Below are positions 36,441 through 50,131 of a stretch of DNA of 64,000 bases, piece by piece; within the stretch, counting starts at the first letter, position 1, and each line of letters opens with the position of its first letter. The notes below the pieces were generated by a model. That model worked only from the letters and a program-made list of their open reading frames with translations. It searched no databases and was not told the origin of the DNA. The DNA comes from Garcia nutans (lineage: Eukaryota; Streptophyta; Magnoliopsida; Malpighiales; Euphorbiaceae). The stretch lies in the NCBI GenBank assembly GCA_947685225.1, contig CANTUV010000010.1:4340001-4404000 (forward strand), given 5' to 3'. Made by a program: the position numbers and the translations under genes.

Positions 36441-37448
36441 TAAAAAAAGTGTGTCAAACTTTTGATAATACCTATTCCTCTCAACTATATGTGTATATTA
36501 TATAGATGTTGATTGTAAAAAATATATACACACTTTTTGTTTTTTAATTATTCTCTTATAACTTAAATTCATATTTTTATTATTTTAGACTAAAAAATTA
36601 TATGATTAGACAGTTAAAATATATATAATATATATAAATAAAAATAACAGCGCAATACATATAACATCTACAAAAAATACTAAAAGAGAATTATAATTTT
36701 ACTAATTATAAGTCAAAATATATCAATATAAATGCACAATATATACATCTTATTAAAAATATTATATGATTTATAAATTAAAATACATTTTAAAAAGTAA
36801 AATAAAACATTTGTATAACATCTAAAAAATATCAAAAGAGAATTGCATTTTTTATCAATTAACATTCAATATAATTTCAATATAAATACACAATACATTC
36901 ATCGCAATAAATAATGTTATATGATTTAATACTATAAATATATCATGCATCATAAAAAAATAAAATATCTGAACAAAATTTGCAAAATAATAAAAGAAAA
37001 TTATATTTATTACTAATCATAAATTAATATATATCAGCATAAATATATGATATATACTTCACATGCCTTAATCCATATAAAAATTGATTTTGTTGAAGAG
37101 ATGTATTAGTTCTTATAATTGATACAATCTTTATGCGGCTAAGATATTCTCTGCTTGAATTTGAAAGTTTTGAATGAATAAATTAGTAGAGTTTTATACT
37201 GATAATGTATTATAAATATAAAAAAAATAATTAAAAAAAAATATGAGAAATTTTTTTTTAATTGTTATTCATACACCACATATAATGAGTATATATATTA
37301 GTGTAGAGTTTAGATACGGACATATAACTAAAAGACTACAAATATCATATAAATAAGATAAAATTAATACATGATAAAACTAACCATAATTTTATTAAAA
37401 TAAAATTAATCTAATTAAGAAGTCATTAAAAATAATTAATTTACTTGG

Positions 37449-38929
37449 CTTAATTTCACTCATAAACTTTAAACTTACGTTATTGTAACATTATTATCTT
37501 TAAACTTCAATTTATTACTTTAAAATCTTTAATCTTATATTATTGTAACATTGCTGTCATTTTATTAATTTTTTATTCATCTGTACTAATAAAAAATTGG
37601 ATGTGGCACCATATTATTCTACATCAGCTTCCATTATTTTATTAGATATTAGATATTGATGTTGTGAATGACGTGTTTGCCACATTAACATCCACTTTTA
37701 ATATTAACTATAATTATTAATATAAATTTATAATTTATAATATTTATTAATAAAATAACTTATAATATATATTATTAATAAAATTTAATAATTATTTTAT
37801 TAAATTTATATTATAAATTTATATTATTAATTATATATTATTAATATAATACATGTTTATATATAAAAATTTATATATTATAATTATTGTTGTTAACATA
37901 ATTTAATAATTTATATATTATTAATATAATAAATATTATTAATAATATATTATAAATAATTATAATATATTATAATTATTAAATAAATATATATTATAAT
38001 AATATGTGTAAATTATTAAATTATATTAACAATATTAATTATTACTATTATATATTTATTACTAATTTATAATATATTTTATGATATATATTTAATAAAA
38101 TAATTTATAAATTATTAAATTATAATAATAATATATACTATAAATTATTTTATTAATAAATGTTTATTAAGAACTACAAGATAAAATTTGAGCTCCATTT
38201 TTATTAACAAATATATTAATAAAATAATTTATAACATTTATTATTAAAATAGTTTATAATATAATTTAATAATTTATAAATTATAAAATATTTTGTTAAA
38301 CATGTTATAAAATATATTATAAAATTTTAATAAATATATATTATTTAATAATTATAATATATTATAATTATTTAAAATAATATATTAATAATTATACATA
38401 AAAATAAATTAATATTATAATATATTATTAATAATATATATTATATTAATTATATATAAATTATCAAATTATTTTAACTATAATCATCATTATAAAATCT
38501 ATTAATAATTTTTCAATAAATATATATAAACATGTATTATACTAATAATATATATTTATAATATATGTTTATTAATAATCTATAATATATTTTATAATAT
38601 AAATTTAATAAAATAATTTATAAATTATTAAATTATATAATAATATATATTATAAATTATTTTAAATTTTAAATTTATATTAATGATTATAGTTAACATG
38701 AGAAGCGGGCACACATTATGCACCACATCAACATCTAATAGAATGGTGGGAGCAGCTGTAGAGATATAAATGTCATATTAATTTTTTATTAGAATAAATA
38801 AATAGAGAATTAATAAAATAATTATGATGTTATAATAGTATAAGTTTATAGATTTTAAAGTGATAAATTGAAGTTTTAGAATAATAATATTATAATGATA
38901 TAATTTTAAAGATTACTGTTGAAATTAAG
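37449..38929. mobile_element. Long-TIR non-autonomous element, about 1.48 kb
   Basis: The left end starts cttaatttca at 37449; the right end, read in reverse complement from 38929, starts the same way. About 260 bases of each end pair, including acttcaatttat(t/c)actttaaaat, attagat(a/g)ttgatgt, and gttaactataat(c/t)attaatata-like blocks. The centre (37720-38680) is almost pure A/T with many small palindromes and no ORF. This is the structure of a MITE with long arms. No clean target duplication was seen. Confidence 0.75.
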
Positions 38930-39201
38930 ACTATTTATTTTAAAATATTTTAAGATGATATATGTGAAATATAATTTATTTAATGAAAACTTGCGCGACT
39001 AGTTTAATCAAATAGGAAATCACCGTTATTGCCGTCAAGAATGAAGAAGCGGAGTCTTTTTATAGTTTAACGTTTCTCAGAGAAACGGCGGTGGCGGCAG
39101 CAGCAGCAGCATTGCCTTACGGCTGAGAAAAATACAATATTCTCTGTAAACAAAGGAAAGTAATTACTATTAAAAAAAAAAAAAAAGGAAAGTAATTAAA
39201 A

Positions 39202-42200
39202 ATGTCCAATTCAAATCAACAAACCCTAGCTGAAGACCACAGACCCAGTGATCAAAACCCTAACCAATCCCAAGAATGGGAGACCATGGCTCAAGCTTGG
39301 CTTAGAGCATTCCCGGAGGTGAAAGCCGTTAGCACCACCGAGGTCGAAGCTTGGATAGACTCTAATCGCGGCTCCTTCCCGGCTGACATCCAGTCCATGC
39401 CCCGAGCCGACCTCATTGATCGCCTGCTTGCCATTCAAAATTATATGAGGCTGCCCAATCAGGTATGCACCGTCTGCAATTACAATTCTGGAGTTTTACA
39501 AAATCGTCCCGCTTTTGAGAGCTAAATTCCATGTAATTTGTGCTCTTTGGATGCCAGTGTTTTAAAAATGCGATTGAGAAAGAAAACTGTGGTTACTTGC
39601 AATTTTGTGAGGTCAACATGATCTTCATTTATATGTATATGCATATGCATATGTTGGTTTTGTAGTATAGGTACTTCTATTAGTGTTCATATGCTGATTG
39701 CACTTGTTTCCACAGCAGCATGATGCACAAGCTTTGGTGCCTGCAAATATGTTTTATATTGTTGATGTTTTTATTTGCTTAGCATATCTTTTTTTCCTCA
39801 TCTGCAATTTTTCCCTTAGAAATAAAGCTTGTTTCTAGCTATAGAATATCCTATAGCCCCATAATAGTTTTCATATCGTATTTTACAAGTTTGTATAATG
39901 ATCTCTTAATGGCATCCTTGCTCCTTAAAAAAGTTGAAGATTGCAGCTATATTAAGTGTGCCATATAAAATATTACACATATTATTTATTTAGTAACCTA
40001 TTGACTTCCGGTGCATCTTTCTTGCCTGCGTCCTTTTTCGTTTTTCATATTCGAGATATGTGAAATTTTATTTATTGCTACGATGAGGAACAAACTCATT
40101 TAACTTGAGGAGAAAAGCATATTATTTTAATTACTAGCCTCCAAATAAACGAGGCAAAAAGTTGCACCTTAACGCCATTATCTAGTGACCTCTACCATCT
40201 TTGTAAGCATGAGTTGTCCTATGTTTTTCATAAAAATGCCACTGATATTTCATCTCTATAAGCATTTCACCAGTGGTCCTGCTTTTCTCACACTTTTGTC
40301 ATAGGAAGAATTTTAGTTCATGCTGATCTTTGGCATCACAGGAGCATCACTAGTGGTGCATAATCTGGAAATTCACAGGAATAAGTGTTGCTTTAAAGTT
40401 CTGAAGCTTATGCTAACTGCAAAAATGTGCTGTATTTCTGGAGACCTTTCAACCTTTGGGCAAAGGGATTCTCAATCCCATGCTTGTGTGAGACTGGTGG
40501 GAGTGAACATGGGAACTCCTGTTGTCATTCTTGACTTAGTTATTATAAGATTCACATGGGTTTTGTTGCACAATTTGCTCTTCAAGGAAGTTCTTCAATT
40601 GTTGAGTTGCTTGTGCTGTATTTACAATGTAACTGGAAACTCTTCATTGATATGAGCCATTTTGAAAATTTGATATTATTTTACATTTTAGCAAAAGGAA
40701 TTATTTGTAAATTACACAAAGCTTCCTACTGGATATTGTGTATCAGGTTTTGGATTTAGAGGGAAAACGGTATTGTTTGAGTGAAGATCTAGGACTCAGT
40801 GTTTTACCTATTATGTTAAAAAGGAGAAAATAGCATGAATATGTGCTGTTTCCATGAATTTTTGGGAACATGAAAAACGTGTAATAGTAATATTTTGGAT
40901 CTACTTTCTTTGCATCACTGCCTTTTATTTTCTCTTTCATGTGCTTATGTAAAAAATTCTTCTCTTCTACTTCTCCTTTGCGTCTTCCCAACCACATTTT
41001 CCTTGTCTTTCTGTGTGTTTTTCTCCCTTGTTCCCTTTTCCCATGTACAAACTGAGTAATTGCCATCTTTCCTTAAGCAGGCAACAGATCAGAATCAGGC
41101 TGATCTTCCACATGCTCGATTTCAACGAACAGATCAATGGCTACCAGTTTATTCCTGGTTGGAATCTTTAGATAAAGATGAAGCGGTCAAATCTAAAGAT
41201 ATTTCTGACTGGCTAACTGAGAACCCAGTGGTTAAAGATCAGTTATGCTCCAGACATTCTCGATACCATTTGATGCACTACATTAAGAAGTGTCATTTGA
41301 AGATACTAAAGAGAAGGGAAAGGAAGAAGGTAGCAAATTCTTCTCATCTTTGCACTCTTGTATTAAGAACCTGTTATGGTCCCAGCCAATGGCAGTACCT
41401 GATACGTGGAAACAATGGTGTTCCAACACATATTATCAGAAACTTCTGATTTGAAAATGGTTCCCCCACATGATAGATATAAGTACAATGCTTGCTCTGT
41501 AACCTGTCATTTTTGTAAATTATATATGAGGTCCTTAGTTTACTGACCATGTGAGGATTATGAAAGTAACTGAGCGCAAGATTGGTGATGATGATTTACT
41601 GCCCAAACATGATAATTTAATATTTAGAGTTGTGAGTTGTTTCCATGAAGAGGGAAAAAAAATATAGCTCAATGAAAAGCTGTTCTTTAATTGAAAAAAA
41701 AAATTGCTGTTCATCTCCAGTAGGTTGAGTAGATCAGAATCAAAGTTTTTAAGGCAAGGAAGAAAATTAAGAAATGTCTTTCTGTTTTGTGAGTTTATAG
41801 CATCAAATATTTTTCAGTTATTAAATTCAGAAGTCCAAGATTCATTTATTGTTATTTTTATTTTTATCTTTATCTCTGTTCTTATTTTTATTTTTGTTTA
41901 CTTGCATCAAATTTGAGTTGTAGCTTTTATGCATTGCTTCCATTCATTTTGAATATAAAAATTATTTCACATGAACAGGGATTGCAGCAGACTGACAAAC
42001 CAACTTCTCCAAAAGTTCACAAGATTTTTGATACTAAAGCACTAGCATTGGTTCCAAGTATGGCCCTTCATACATCCATATATTGTCTTTATGCATCTAT
42101 GAAATTTAAGATCTTGCATTTTCCTCAATTTCTGAAGGAAAAAATTTGTCCCACAGAAAGAGGGCATTATAGAAAATGGACTACTTATAGTTAAGGGGAA

Positions 42201-42581
42201 AAAATTGACCTGGAGCTCTTTTGTTTTTGTAACATCTTGGTATAAAAAATGGGATGACTCATGTTTCTAACTACAATTGTTAGAGTGGACTTGAAGTGCA
42301 GTTGGATACACAAATATTAGATGATTATTTTATTTTATTTTTTGAGTCTTGCAGATAATCCTCTGAACAATATACCAAAGGATAGTGACTTGTACATGGC
42401 CAAACGAAATGAGGCACTTCGTAAATATCAGATGTAAGTAAATTAACGTTTTAGTCATTTCGGACTAGCATTTTCAAAATTTGGAGTTCTTTTCACTCTA
42501 TTTCTGTGAAATTTCAGCTTAGTGGAGTTGGAGAAAAAGCTTATCCCTCACTTTTCAAATCGCGAGGCTGTGCACAAATGA
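39202..42581 (+). CDS. Plant protein of unknown function, 243 aa
   Basis: Five exons join in frame: 39202-39462, 41081-41329, 41979-42057, 42355-42433, 42518-42581. I do not recognise a named family. The first part has WETMAQAWLRAFPEVKAVS and EVEAWIDSNRGSFPADIQSM, the second has RFQRTDQWLPVYSWLESL and SKDISDWLTENP, so two similar W..(S/A)WL/EAWI helical units may be present. A basic stretch follows (SRHSRYHLMHYIKKCHLKIL, then KRRERKK), which could bind nucleic acid or act as a nuclear signal. The C-terminus is charged and helical (NEALRKYQILVELEKKL). All junctions are GT-AG and no stop intervenes, so the gene looks intact. Function is not inferred beyond this. Confidence 0.82.
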
Positions 42582-44030
42582 AGCAATGGGGAATGAGAGC
42601 TTACTTCCTAGATAGATGTATATGAGCTCAGGTTGTGCTAATCTTTCCTCTTCTTTTTCTCCTGCTGATTATGAATCATTGCTGTAAATAACTAACCAAG
42701 GTGATTCTATTGAATGGCTCACAAGCTTTTGTGAAAGCTGATGCATTTCTGATTCCCTCATTAGCATGTTGTTTAAAAAATCTATTTATGTGAACAAGTT
42801 TCAGTTTCTGGATATAAACAGGACAATTCTGGTTCAAATTTTCTCGTAAAAGATGCGCGCACCATTTATTAACTGGTAATGGGTTTTGCCATTTCTGACT
42901 TTCTTTTTTGGACGAAGAGTAAAGACTCGACGAAAACCATAGGACACCTTAATGATTTAATGGACAGTTTCGTTTAGAAGATTAGCGAGTATAATTTGTG
43001 GTGATGTGATTGTTTATAGTTTTGTAAGCTGGTGCTGGCTGTTCTTTATGCGAAAAAGAGGGAAATTGGAATGGTGTGGCAGAGGGTGTTGACGAGAGTG
43101 AGAGAGTACGAGCACATTTTACCATTTTCCTCTGTGGTAAGAATACTTTTTAGTGAATAATTTTTGGATTAAGTTACCCCAAAAAAAAAAAAAAACTGTT
43201 CTAATATGATAATTTTATGAAAGGCATATTTTTTTTTATTTTTTATTTTAATTGGGTTTTCTCTACGGTTCGCCGCGTTTCTATGTGTCCGGCGGCCAAT
43301 TTAATTATTAATTATTGTATGAGAAGTTTATATGAAAATGGACACCAGAGGCTGACGCGGAATGGATAAGAATCAGCGTCGGTTTTTCTGTTTGTTCCTC
43401 GCTAGTGCGTTGCAAATGATTTTGGCCTTTCATTTAACTTACCGTGACTTAATCTAGTGGTTAACTCTAACCTACTAATTTGCTAATTCGCATTTATTCG
43501 GATAAATTAATATTTTATCATGCTTCATCTGTTCAATTTCAATTTTGGTGTAAATTTTTTTTAATTTTATTTTAAATATTATTTTAAAAAATTTAAGAAA
43601 GTATTAATTAAAAATTTTAATATTGACTCTATTAATTATTAAAAAAAAAATAAGTAGGATAAGAGATGAGAAATAATATTTAGGTAAATTATAATAAAAT
43701 TTTTATAAAATTTATAATGGCTAATTATTTTTTTAGTTTATAGTACTATTTTTATGCAATACTTAAATAAAATAAAAGAAATATTATTTTTTTAAATATT
43801 TTTATTTTAAAAAAAATTATCATATTGTTAATTATTATTAATACACATTATCATTCCACTGGCCTTTAGTTAACTTTTTCTGAACTCAATTATCTCAAAA
43901 TAATAATAATAATAATAACAACTTATCTGAACTCAATTTTTATCCCATTTTTTCAATTATTTTTCAATTATTTTATTTTTTAAAACAGAGGACTGAATCT
44001 CACTTGCTCTCTCATCTTCTTTTTCACGTT

Positions 44031-44068
<38 letters not shown>

Positions 44069-44392
44069 ATCATATTCAGATTTAATAAAATATTCTATAT
44101 GCTTGTGATTTCATAATTTTAATAACTAATACCATGACTTTATAATATTTTGTATTTATTGATTAGAAAATTGGACTTATACCTATTTATAAATTTAGAA
44201 AAATTTGAAATTAATTTTTTACATATAAAAATTTTAAAATTTAGATACATATGGATATATTATCAATATTTAAACAATCCTATGCTAACCCTAATATTAT
44301 GGTAGCCACAATTTACCTCCCCAAGATTTCTTGAAGCAGTTATGGTTAAGAATGAAGAGGTCATCTTTGGGGCATCTTGCACTAATCATAAG

Positions 44393-44428
<36 letters not shown>

Positions 44429-45952
44429 GTATATACACATATACTCTAGTTAAAAATATTAAATTAAAAGCATGATATAAAATATAAAAAATATAAAATA
44501 GTTTAAGTAAGATGAAAATAAAAAAATAATGATAAAATAAATAAATAAATATTTGATGTTTATTATAATTTGGACTGTATGAGAAAAATTAAATATAAAA
44601 ATTAGTCTAAATTTAATTATGTGACTGATTCAATTATATTAATTTAACTTGATTGAATTAATTAATATAATTTATATGTTTAATAATAAAATTGATTTAA
44701 TAAATTAAATTAATTAATAATAATTAATTTTTAAAAATAATTTTTTTAATAAATTAATAATAATTAAATTAACGTGCTTTTAAAATTTAATCAACTCTCT
44801 AAAATATTTTATTGCGTTCGCGGCATTATTGATTGGGTCACATATTTCGAAGCAAACACTGCAAGTGATAAAATCATTATCACTATTATTGTTATTTTTC
44901 AGTTATATTTTATATTTTTAGTTATGTTTTGGATAATTAACTATTTTAATACTCAATGTTTAATTAAAGTTATTTTAGTTTATCAAATATTGAAAATAAA
45001 TTATGAAAGTTTCAATTTTTAATTTTTTAAAAGATAATGTGAATTTTTTTTATGTAATATATATCATTTTAAAATAAATTAATATTCTCTCTATATTATT
45101 TACATAGAAATAAAATAGACACAAAAATTAAGAAAATTTTACTTTTTTCACCTCTATTTACTTAAATATTCTTAAAAAAAATATCCCTCAAAATTTATTT
45201 TTAAAATAAGAGTATAAATAATATTTTGTCTTATTTCACTTCCTAAAATTTATCTAAAATAGTATATTTTTTATATAAAAGATATATAAAATTTTTTTTT
45301 TTATATAAATAATACTGAGGGAGTATTATTAAGGAAGAGATTATTAGCTAAACATTATTAGACGATTGCAAAATTATCTAGTAATAGTAATTTCACGTCA
45401 ATCTTGATAAAAAAGGATAAATGAATATCAATTTTGTAAATTTAATGTGTTTCCTGTGTCTGATTGTGCAATCAAGATCGAGTTCTTGCTTTGCAGCTTC
45501 TTACCCATAGAATACTGAAAAAAGAAAAGAAGAGAAAAAGAGATGATTTCCTTTTTATCATAACCAATACATAATTTTATCATACAGACAAACAAGAACA
45601 AAACCAAAAAATGATTGATGGGCATCTCTCATTCATCGATGTTCATTCAATTCCACACTACTTCTCTATACCGCCAACAATTGTGATCATTTTCAAGAAT
45701 CAGATATTTTCTCCACTATTCTTCTGTTCTGCACCGCACTTTCACTCTCTCTTGAATCATTGTAGCTTGAAAGAACTATTCTTTTGAGTTATTTCAATGG
45801 GCAAATACTCTCCAATTGTTTGATATACTTTCTTTCCTTTTTTTTTTAAATTTCAATTTCTCTCTTTTCAGGCTTCGGCTTAGCAGTGCCCACATGGGAT
45901 TGGGGCTGATTTGCAAACCCAGGATACAAAATTTCAAAGGGGACCAATCCAA
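42582..45952. other. Gene-free AT-rich spacer
   Basis: The first few hundred bases are the likely 3' UTR of the 243-aa gene. After 43480 the sequence is strongly AT-rich, with (at)n runs at about 44036-44065 and 44397-44421. ORFs such as 44774-45022 have chance-like composition. From 45640 on, pyrimidine-rich sequence leads into the LOV pseudogene and may be its old 5' UTR. Confidence 0.55.
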
Positions 45953-47428
45953 ATGGATTCACACTTAGCTTTAATTGAACAATCGTTCAATACCCGTTAC
46001 TCTCTTTGGGCTCTAGAAGCTCTCGATGGATTGCCGGATTGTTTTACCATTACCGATCCCTGTATTTGCGGCCACCCAATTGTGTTTGCTAGTACTGGGT
46101 TTTTGAAGATGTCTGGCTATTCCAAAGACGAGGTTATCGGTCGGAATGGAAGGATATTTCAGAGGCCGATGACGAACCGGAAGTCCGTGATGGAAATTCG
46201 TGAGGCGATTAGGGAGGAAAGGGTGATACAGATCAGTTTGTTGAATTATCGTAAAGATGGCACGCCGTTTTGGATGTTGTTTCAGATGAACCCTGTTTTT
46301 GGGAAGGACGATGGCAGGGTGATTCACTTCGTAACGGTTCAGGTGCCGATTATTAGAAGACAAAGATTAAACAGGTCCGGTTTGGGTGGTGAAGAAGGGT
46401 CCGGATTAAGGGGAGACTGTGTTTGTTCGTGTAGGAAATAGGTTTGCTCCGATTTTTTGGTAGATTTAGGTCGGGTTTTGGCAGTGGATGCAGATACTAG
46501 AGGTACTGTATGTTGAAGCTGTTATTGGCTTTCATTGAATTGGTAATTGGAAGTCGCAAGTAGTGCATTTTATTCGTTAATGGACTAAGTGGCGGAGCCC
46601 GTCTCTCCAGAGAGGGAGGCAAAAGGAAGAGAGAGGGCGGAGAGGCCGAGTCTCCATCTTTATTGCTCCGGCCGGTAAAAATGATCCCTTAAAAATATAT
46701 GTCCGGTGGCCGCCGGCAGAGGGAATCGTAACCCCATTCGACTCCACCTGATACCGCTTCTGTTAATGGTTTTGTTTCATATTACAGGAGTAAATTTTGA
46801 GGAGCCTTGTGAAGCCAGGGAGGCAGAGAAGCGAAAAGCAGTAGCTGCCTTTAATACTGTATTATTTGCGCTATCTCACTGTAGCTAGTCAATTGGGAAA
46901 TTAGTGTGGAAAAAGATGCAGCTTACCTGGAGCAGGCCTTATCAACTCATCTTTAAATATATCTCTTGATAGAATAAAAAAAAGCTTTGTATTGTGAGTT
47001 GTTTCAAATTCCTAAAATTGTTTCTTTTTCTGCATAACTCCGTCTATATGAGTTTTTTTTATGTATAACCAATCTCAAGTCCGAATAAAAAAAAAATTGC
47101 GGTAGGTAACAGACAGCGTAAAAATTTTATCACATCTTATAATATGAATTCTAATAATAATATAGTTGGGGTATTTTCTACTTGCGATGCGCTATATCGG
47201 AGCTCGGTTGTAGTAAAGAATAAGTAAGGATGTAGGGCGTTCTCCGAATGCGATGTGCCATATCGGCGTCCGGATGTGGTGCATAATAAACAAGGGTTCT
47301 CACATCATGGATATGCGTGAGTAAAGAAGTTAGTCCAAAATACGAGTAATACGAGAGATACATGTTCAAATAATGGTAAATGACTTTATAGAAAGAAACA
47401 TAAGAAAGAACAAGTAGGGAGTAAGATC

Positions 47429-48229
47429 AGAATAAGAATTTGGAATATTGTATCTCTTATAGGTAAACTGAGAGAACTTGTTGATAATATGGAGAGAAAG
47501 AAAATTAGTATTGCTTTTATTCAAGAGACTAAATGGGTTAGAGAAAAAAGTAAAGAAGTTGAGAATACTAGTTATAAAGTGTGGTATACAGGTGCAGATG
47601 GAAATAAAAACAGAGTAGGTATAATTTTGGATCGGAACCTAAAGGAGACGGTTGTAGCGGTGGAAAGAGTAAATGATAGGATTATTTCAATTAAACTTGT
47701 GCTCCAGAATGAGACCATTAACATAGTTAGTGTATATGCCCCTCAAGTTGGATTGGATGAGAAGAGTAAACAAAAATTTTGGAATGATATGGATAAACTT
47801 ATGCGAGGTATTCCAAATGATGAAAATATTTTTATAGGAAGAGACTTAAATGAACATGTAAGAAAAGACATAATAGGTTTTGAGGAGGTACATGGAGAGT
47901 ATGGTTTTGGAATTAGAAATGAAGAAAGTAAGAGTATCCTTGATTTTGCTTTAGCTTATGATTTGATTCCGGTAAATACATATTTTATAAAAAGGGAATC
48001 TCATCTAGTGATCTTTAAAAGTGGGCAAAATAGAAGTCAGATTGACTTCACACTCACAAGAAAAGCCAATCGAACTCAATGCAAGAATTGTAAAGTTATT
48101 CCAGGTGAGGTTTTGACTACTCAACATAAGTTAGTGGTTTTGGATATCAAGTTTAAGAGGTTGACTAGTAGGCCAAAGAGGAACAATATTCCTAAGATTA
48201 GGTGGTGGACTTTAAACGGTGAAAAATAA
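47429..48229 (+). pseudogene. LINE endonuclease domain (RTE)
   Basis: The frame is open from well upstream of the ATG at 47489 to a TAA at 48227-48229. It starts RIWNIVSLIGKLRELVDNME, then IAFIQETKW (catalytic Glu), VYAPQVGLDEKSKQKFW, FIGRDLNEHVRKD, and TQHKLVVLDIK (the C-terminal His region). This is an exonuclease-endonuclease-phosphatase fold that nicks target DNA. It is the best preserved part of the element; the frame stops before the reverse transcriptase, so the polyprotein is truncated. Confidence 0.85.
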
Positions 48230-48550
48230 TTATTGTTCAAGGATGAGTTGGTCAAAGCTGGAGGGTGGGAGGAAGATGTGAGTATGTTATCAAATGATAT
48301 ATGGATAGACATGTGTACAATAATTAAAGGAGTAGCTAGAAAGATTCTTGGAGAATCTAAAGGGTGTGGATATCCCTCGAGGGAGTCTTGGCGGTGGAAT
48401 AAGGAAGTGTAAAAATCGGTAAGAAGTAAAAGAGAATGATATAAGAGTTTGTCCAAGTGTAATAACAATGATGCTTTTGAACAGTACAAATAAGCGAAAA
48501 AAGATGCTAAAAAGGCAGTTAGTCAAGCAAGAACACAATCTTTAAAGAGT

Positions 48551-50131
48551 TTGTATGAGAAACTTGAAACAAAGGAAAGAGAAAAAACTATCTATAAATT
48601 GGCTAAGATAAGAAAAAAGAAATGCCGTGATTTAAATCAAGTTAAGTGCATTAAAGATAAAGAGAATAAGGTTCTGATTCAAGAAGAGGATATTAAGAAA
48701 CGATGGAGAAGCTATTTTGAGGAACTTCTTAATAGTAACCATAGTGGTAACATTGAGGGTTTAGACGTTAGGCCGGAGAAAAATGTGAAATACACTAGAC
48801 ATTTTAGGTTTTCGTAAGTTAAGGAAGCTTTGAAGAGGATGAAAGTTGGTAAAGCCTATGGACCAGATGAGATACCTATTGAGGTTTGAAAATGTTTGGA
48901 AGATATAGGAGTTGTATGGTTGACATCTTTATTCAATAAAATCTTAAGTACAAAGAAAATGTCTAATGAATGGAGATAAAGTAATTTGATATCTATTTTT
49001 AAGAATAAAGGAGATATTCAGAATTGCTCAAATTATAGAGGTATAAAGTTTATGAGCCACACTATGAAATTGTGGGAGAGAGTTGTGGAACACCGTTTGC
49101 AGTTAGATACTTGTATCTCCTCAAATCAGTTTGGCTTTATGTCTGGTTGATCAACTATGGAAGCTATTTTTCTTATAAGAGATTTGATGGAAAAGTATAG
49201 AGAGATGAAGAAGGACTTACATATGGTTTTTATTGACTTGGAAAAGGCGTATGGTAGAGTTCCTAGAGAAGTTTTATAGTGGGTCATAGAGCGTAAAGGA
49301 ATATTTATACGATATATCCAAGTTTTGAAGAATATGTATGAGGGAGCCATCACCAATGTTCGCATTGTGGGAGGTGATACTAAGAATTTTTTCATTTCTA
49401 TTGGATTACACCAAGGTTCAACTTTGAATCTTTATCTTTTCGCCTTGGTCATGGATGAGCTAACAAGACATATGCAGGATGACATTCCTTGGTGTATAAT
49501 GTTTGCAGATGATATTGTATTAATAGATGAGACTCGAGCAGGAGTAAGTCAAAAGTTGGAGTTATGGAGAAATACTTTGGAATCTAAGAGTTTTAAACTA
49601 AGTAAGACTAACACTGGGTATATGCATTGTAGATTTAATAGGGAGAATAGAGAAAGAGACAAAATTGTTTTAGTCGGAATAGCAGTACTTCATAGTACTT
49701 ATTTTAAATACATTAGCTCTATTCTTCAAGAAGATGGGGATTATGAAGAAGATGTAAATCATATGATTAAAGCTGGTTGGATGAAGTGGAGGGGTGCTAC
49801 AAGAGTTCTATGTGATCGAAAGATGCCAATTAAATTAAAAGAAAAATTTTACTGCACTGCAATATGGCCTGCGATGATGTATGATAGTGAGTGTTGGACA
49901 GTAAAAGGACAACAAATGAGTAAAATACATGTTACGAAAATGAGAATGATAAGATGGATGTATAGTCATACTAGGATGGATAGAATTCGCAATGAGTGCA
50001 TTAGAGAAAAAATGGGAGTAGCATTTATTGAGGATAAGATAAGAGAGCGTAGATTGAGATGGTTTGGCCATGTGAAAAGAAGACTTAGCGATGCGCCGGT
50101 TAGAAAAACCGAACAAGTTAGATATAGCTAA
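48551..50131 (+). pseudogene. LINE reverse transcriptase remnant (RTE)
   Basis: Pieces in one or two frames give YGPDEIPIEVW, LISIFKNKGDIQNCSNYRGI, SSNQFGFMSG (then a stop), VFIDLEKAYGRVPREVL (then a stop), and finally an open stretch 49325-50131 with IGLHQGSTLN, IMFADDIVLID (the F/YADD catalytic box) and the RTE C-terminal RRLRWFGHVKRR. At least four nonsense codons (for example near 48887, 48978, 49148, 49278) interrupt it. The catalytic Asp pair is kept. Confidence 0.85.

Noticed and set aside
44774..45022. 82-codon plus-strand ORF in the spacer
   Set aside because: AT-driven, Ile/Phe/Tyr-rich translation, with no promoter or splice context.
45911..45952. Longer N-terminus of the LOV protein
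   Set aside because: The extension begins at a non-ATG codon; the ATG at 45953 gives the start seen in related proteins.
46013..46363. Minus-strand ORF opposite LOV1
   Set aside because: Shadow of the LOV1 coding sequence; composition without domain features.
48121..48538. Minus-strand ORFs within the LINE
   Set aside because: They oppose endonuclease and linker sequence and show no known domain.
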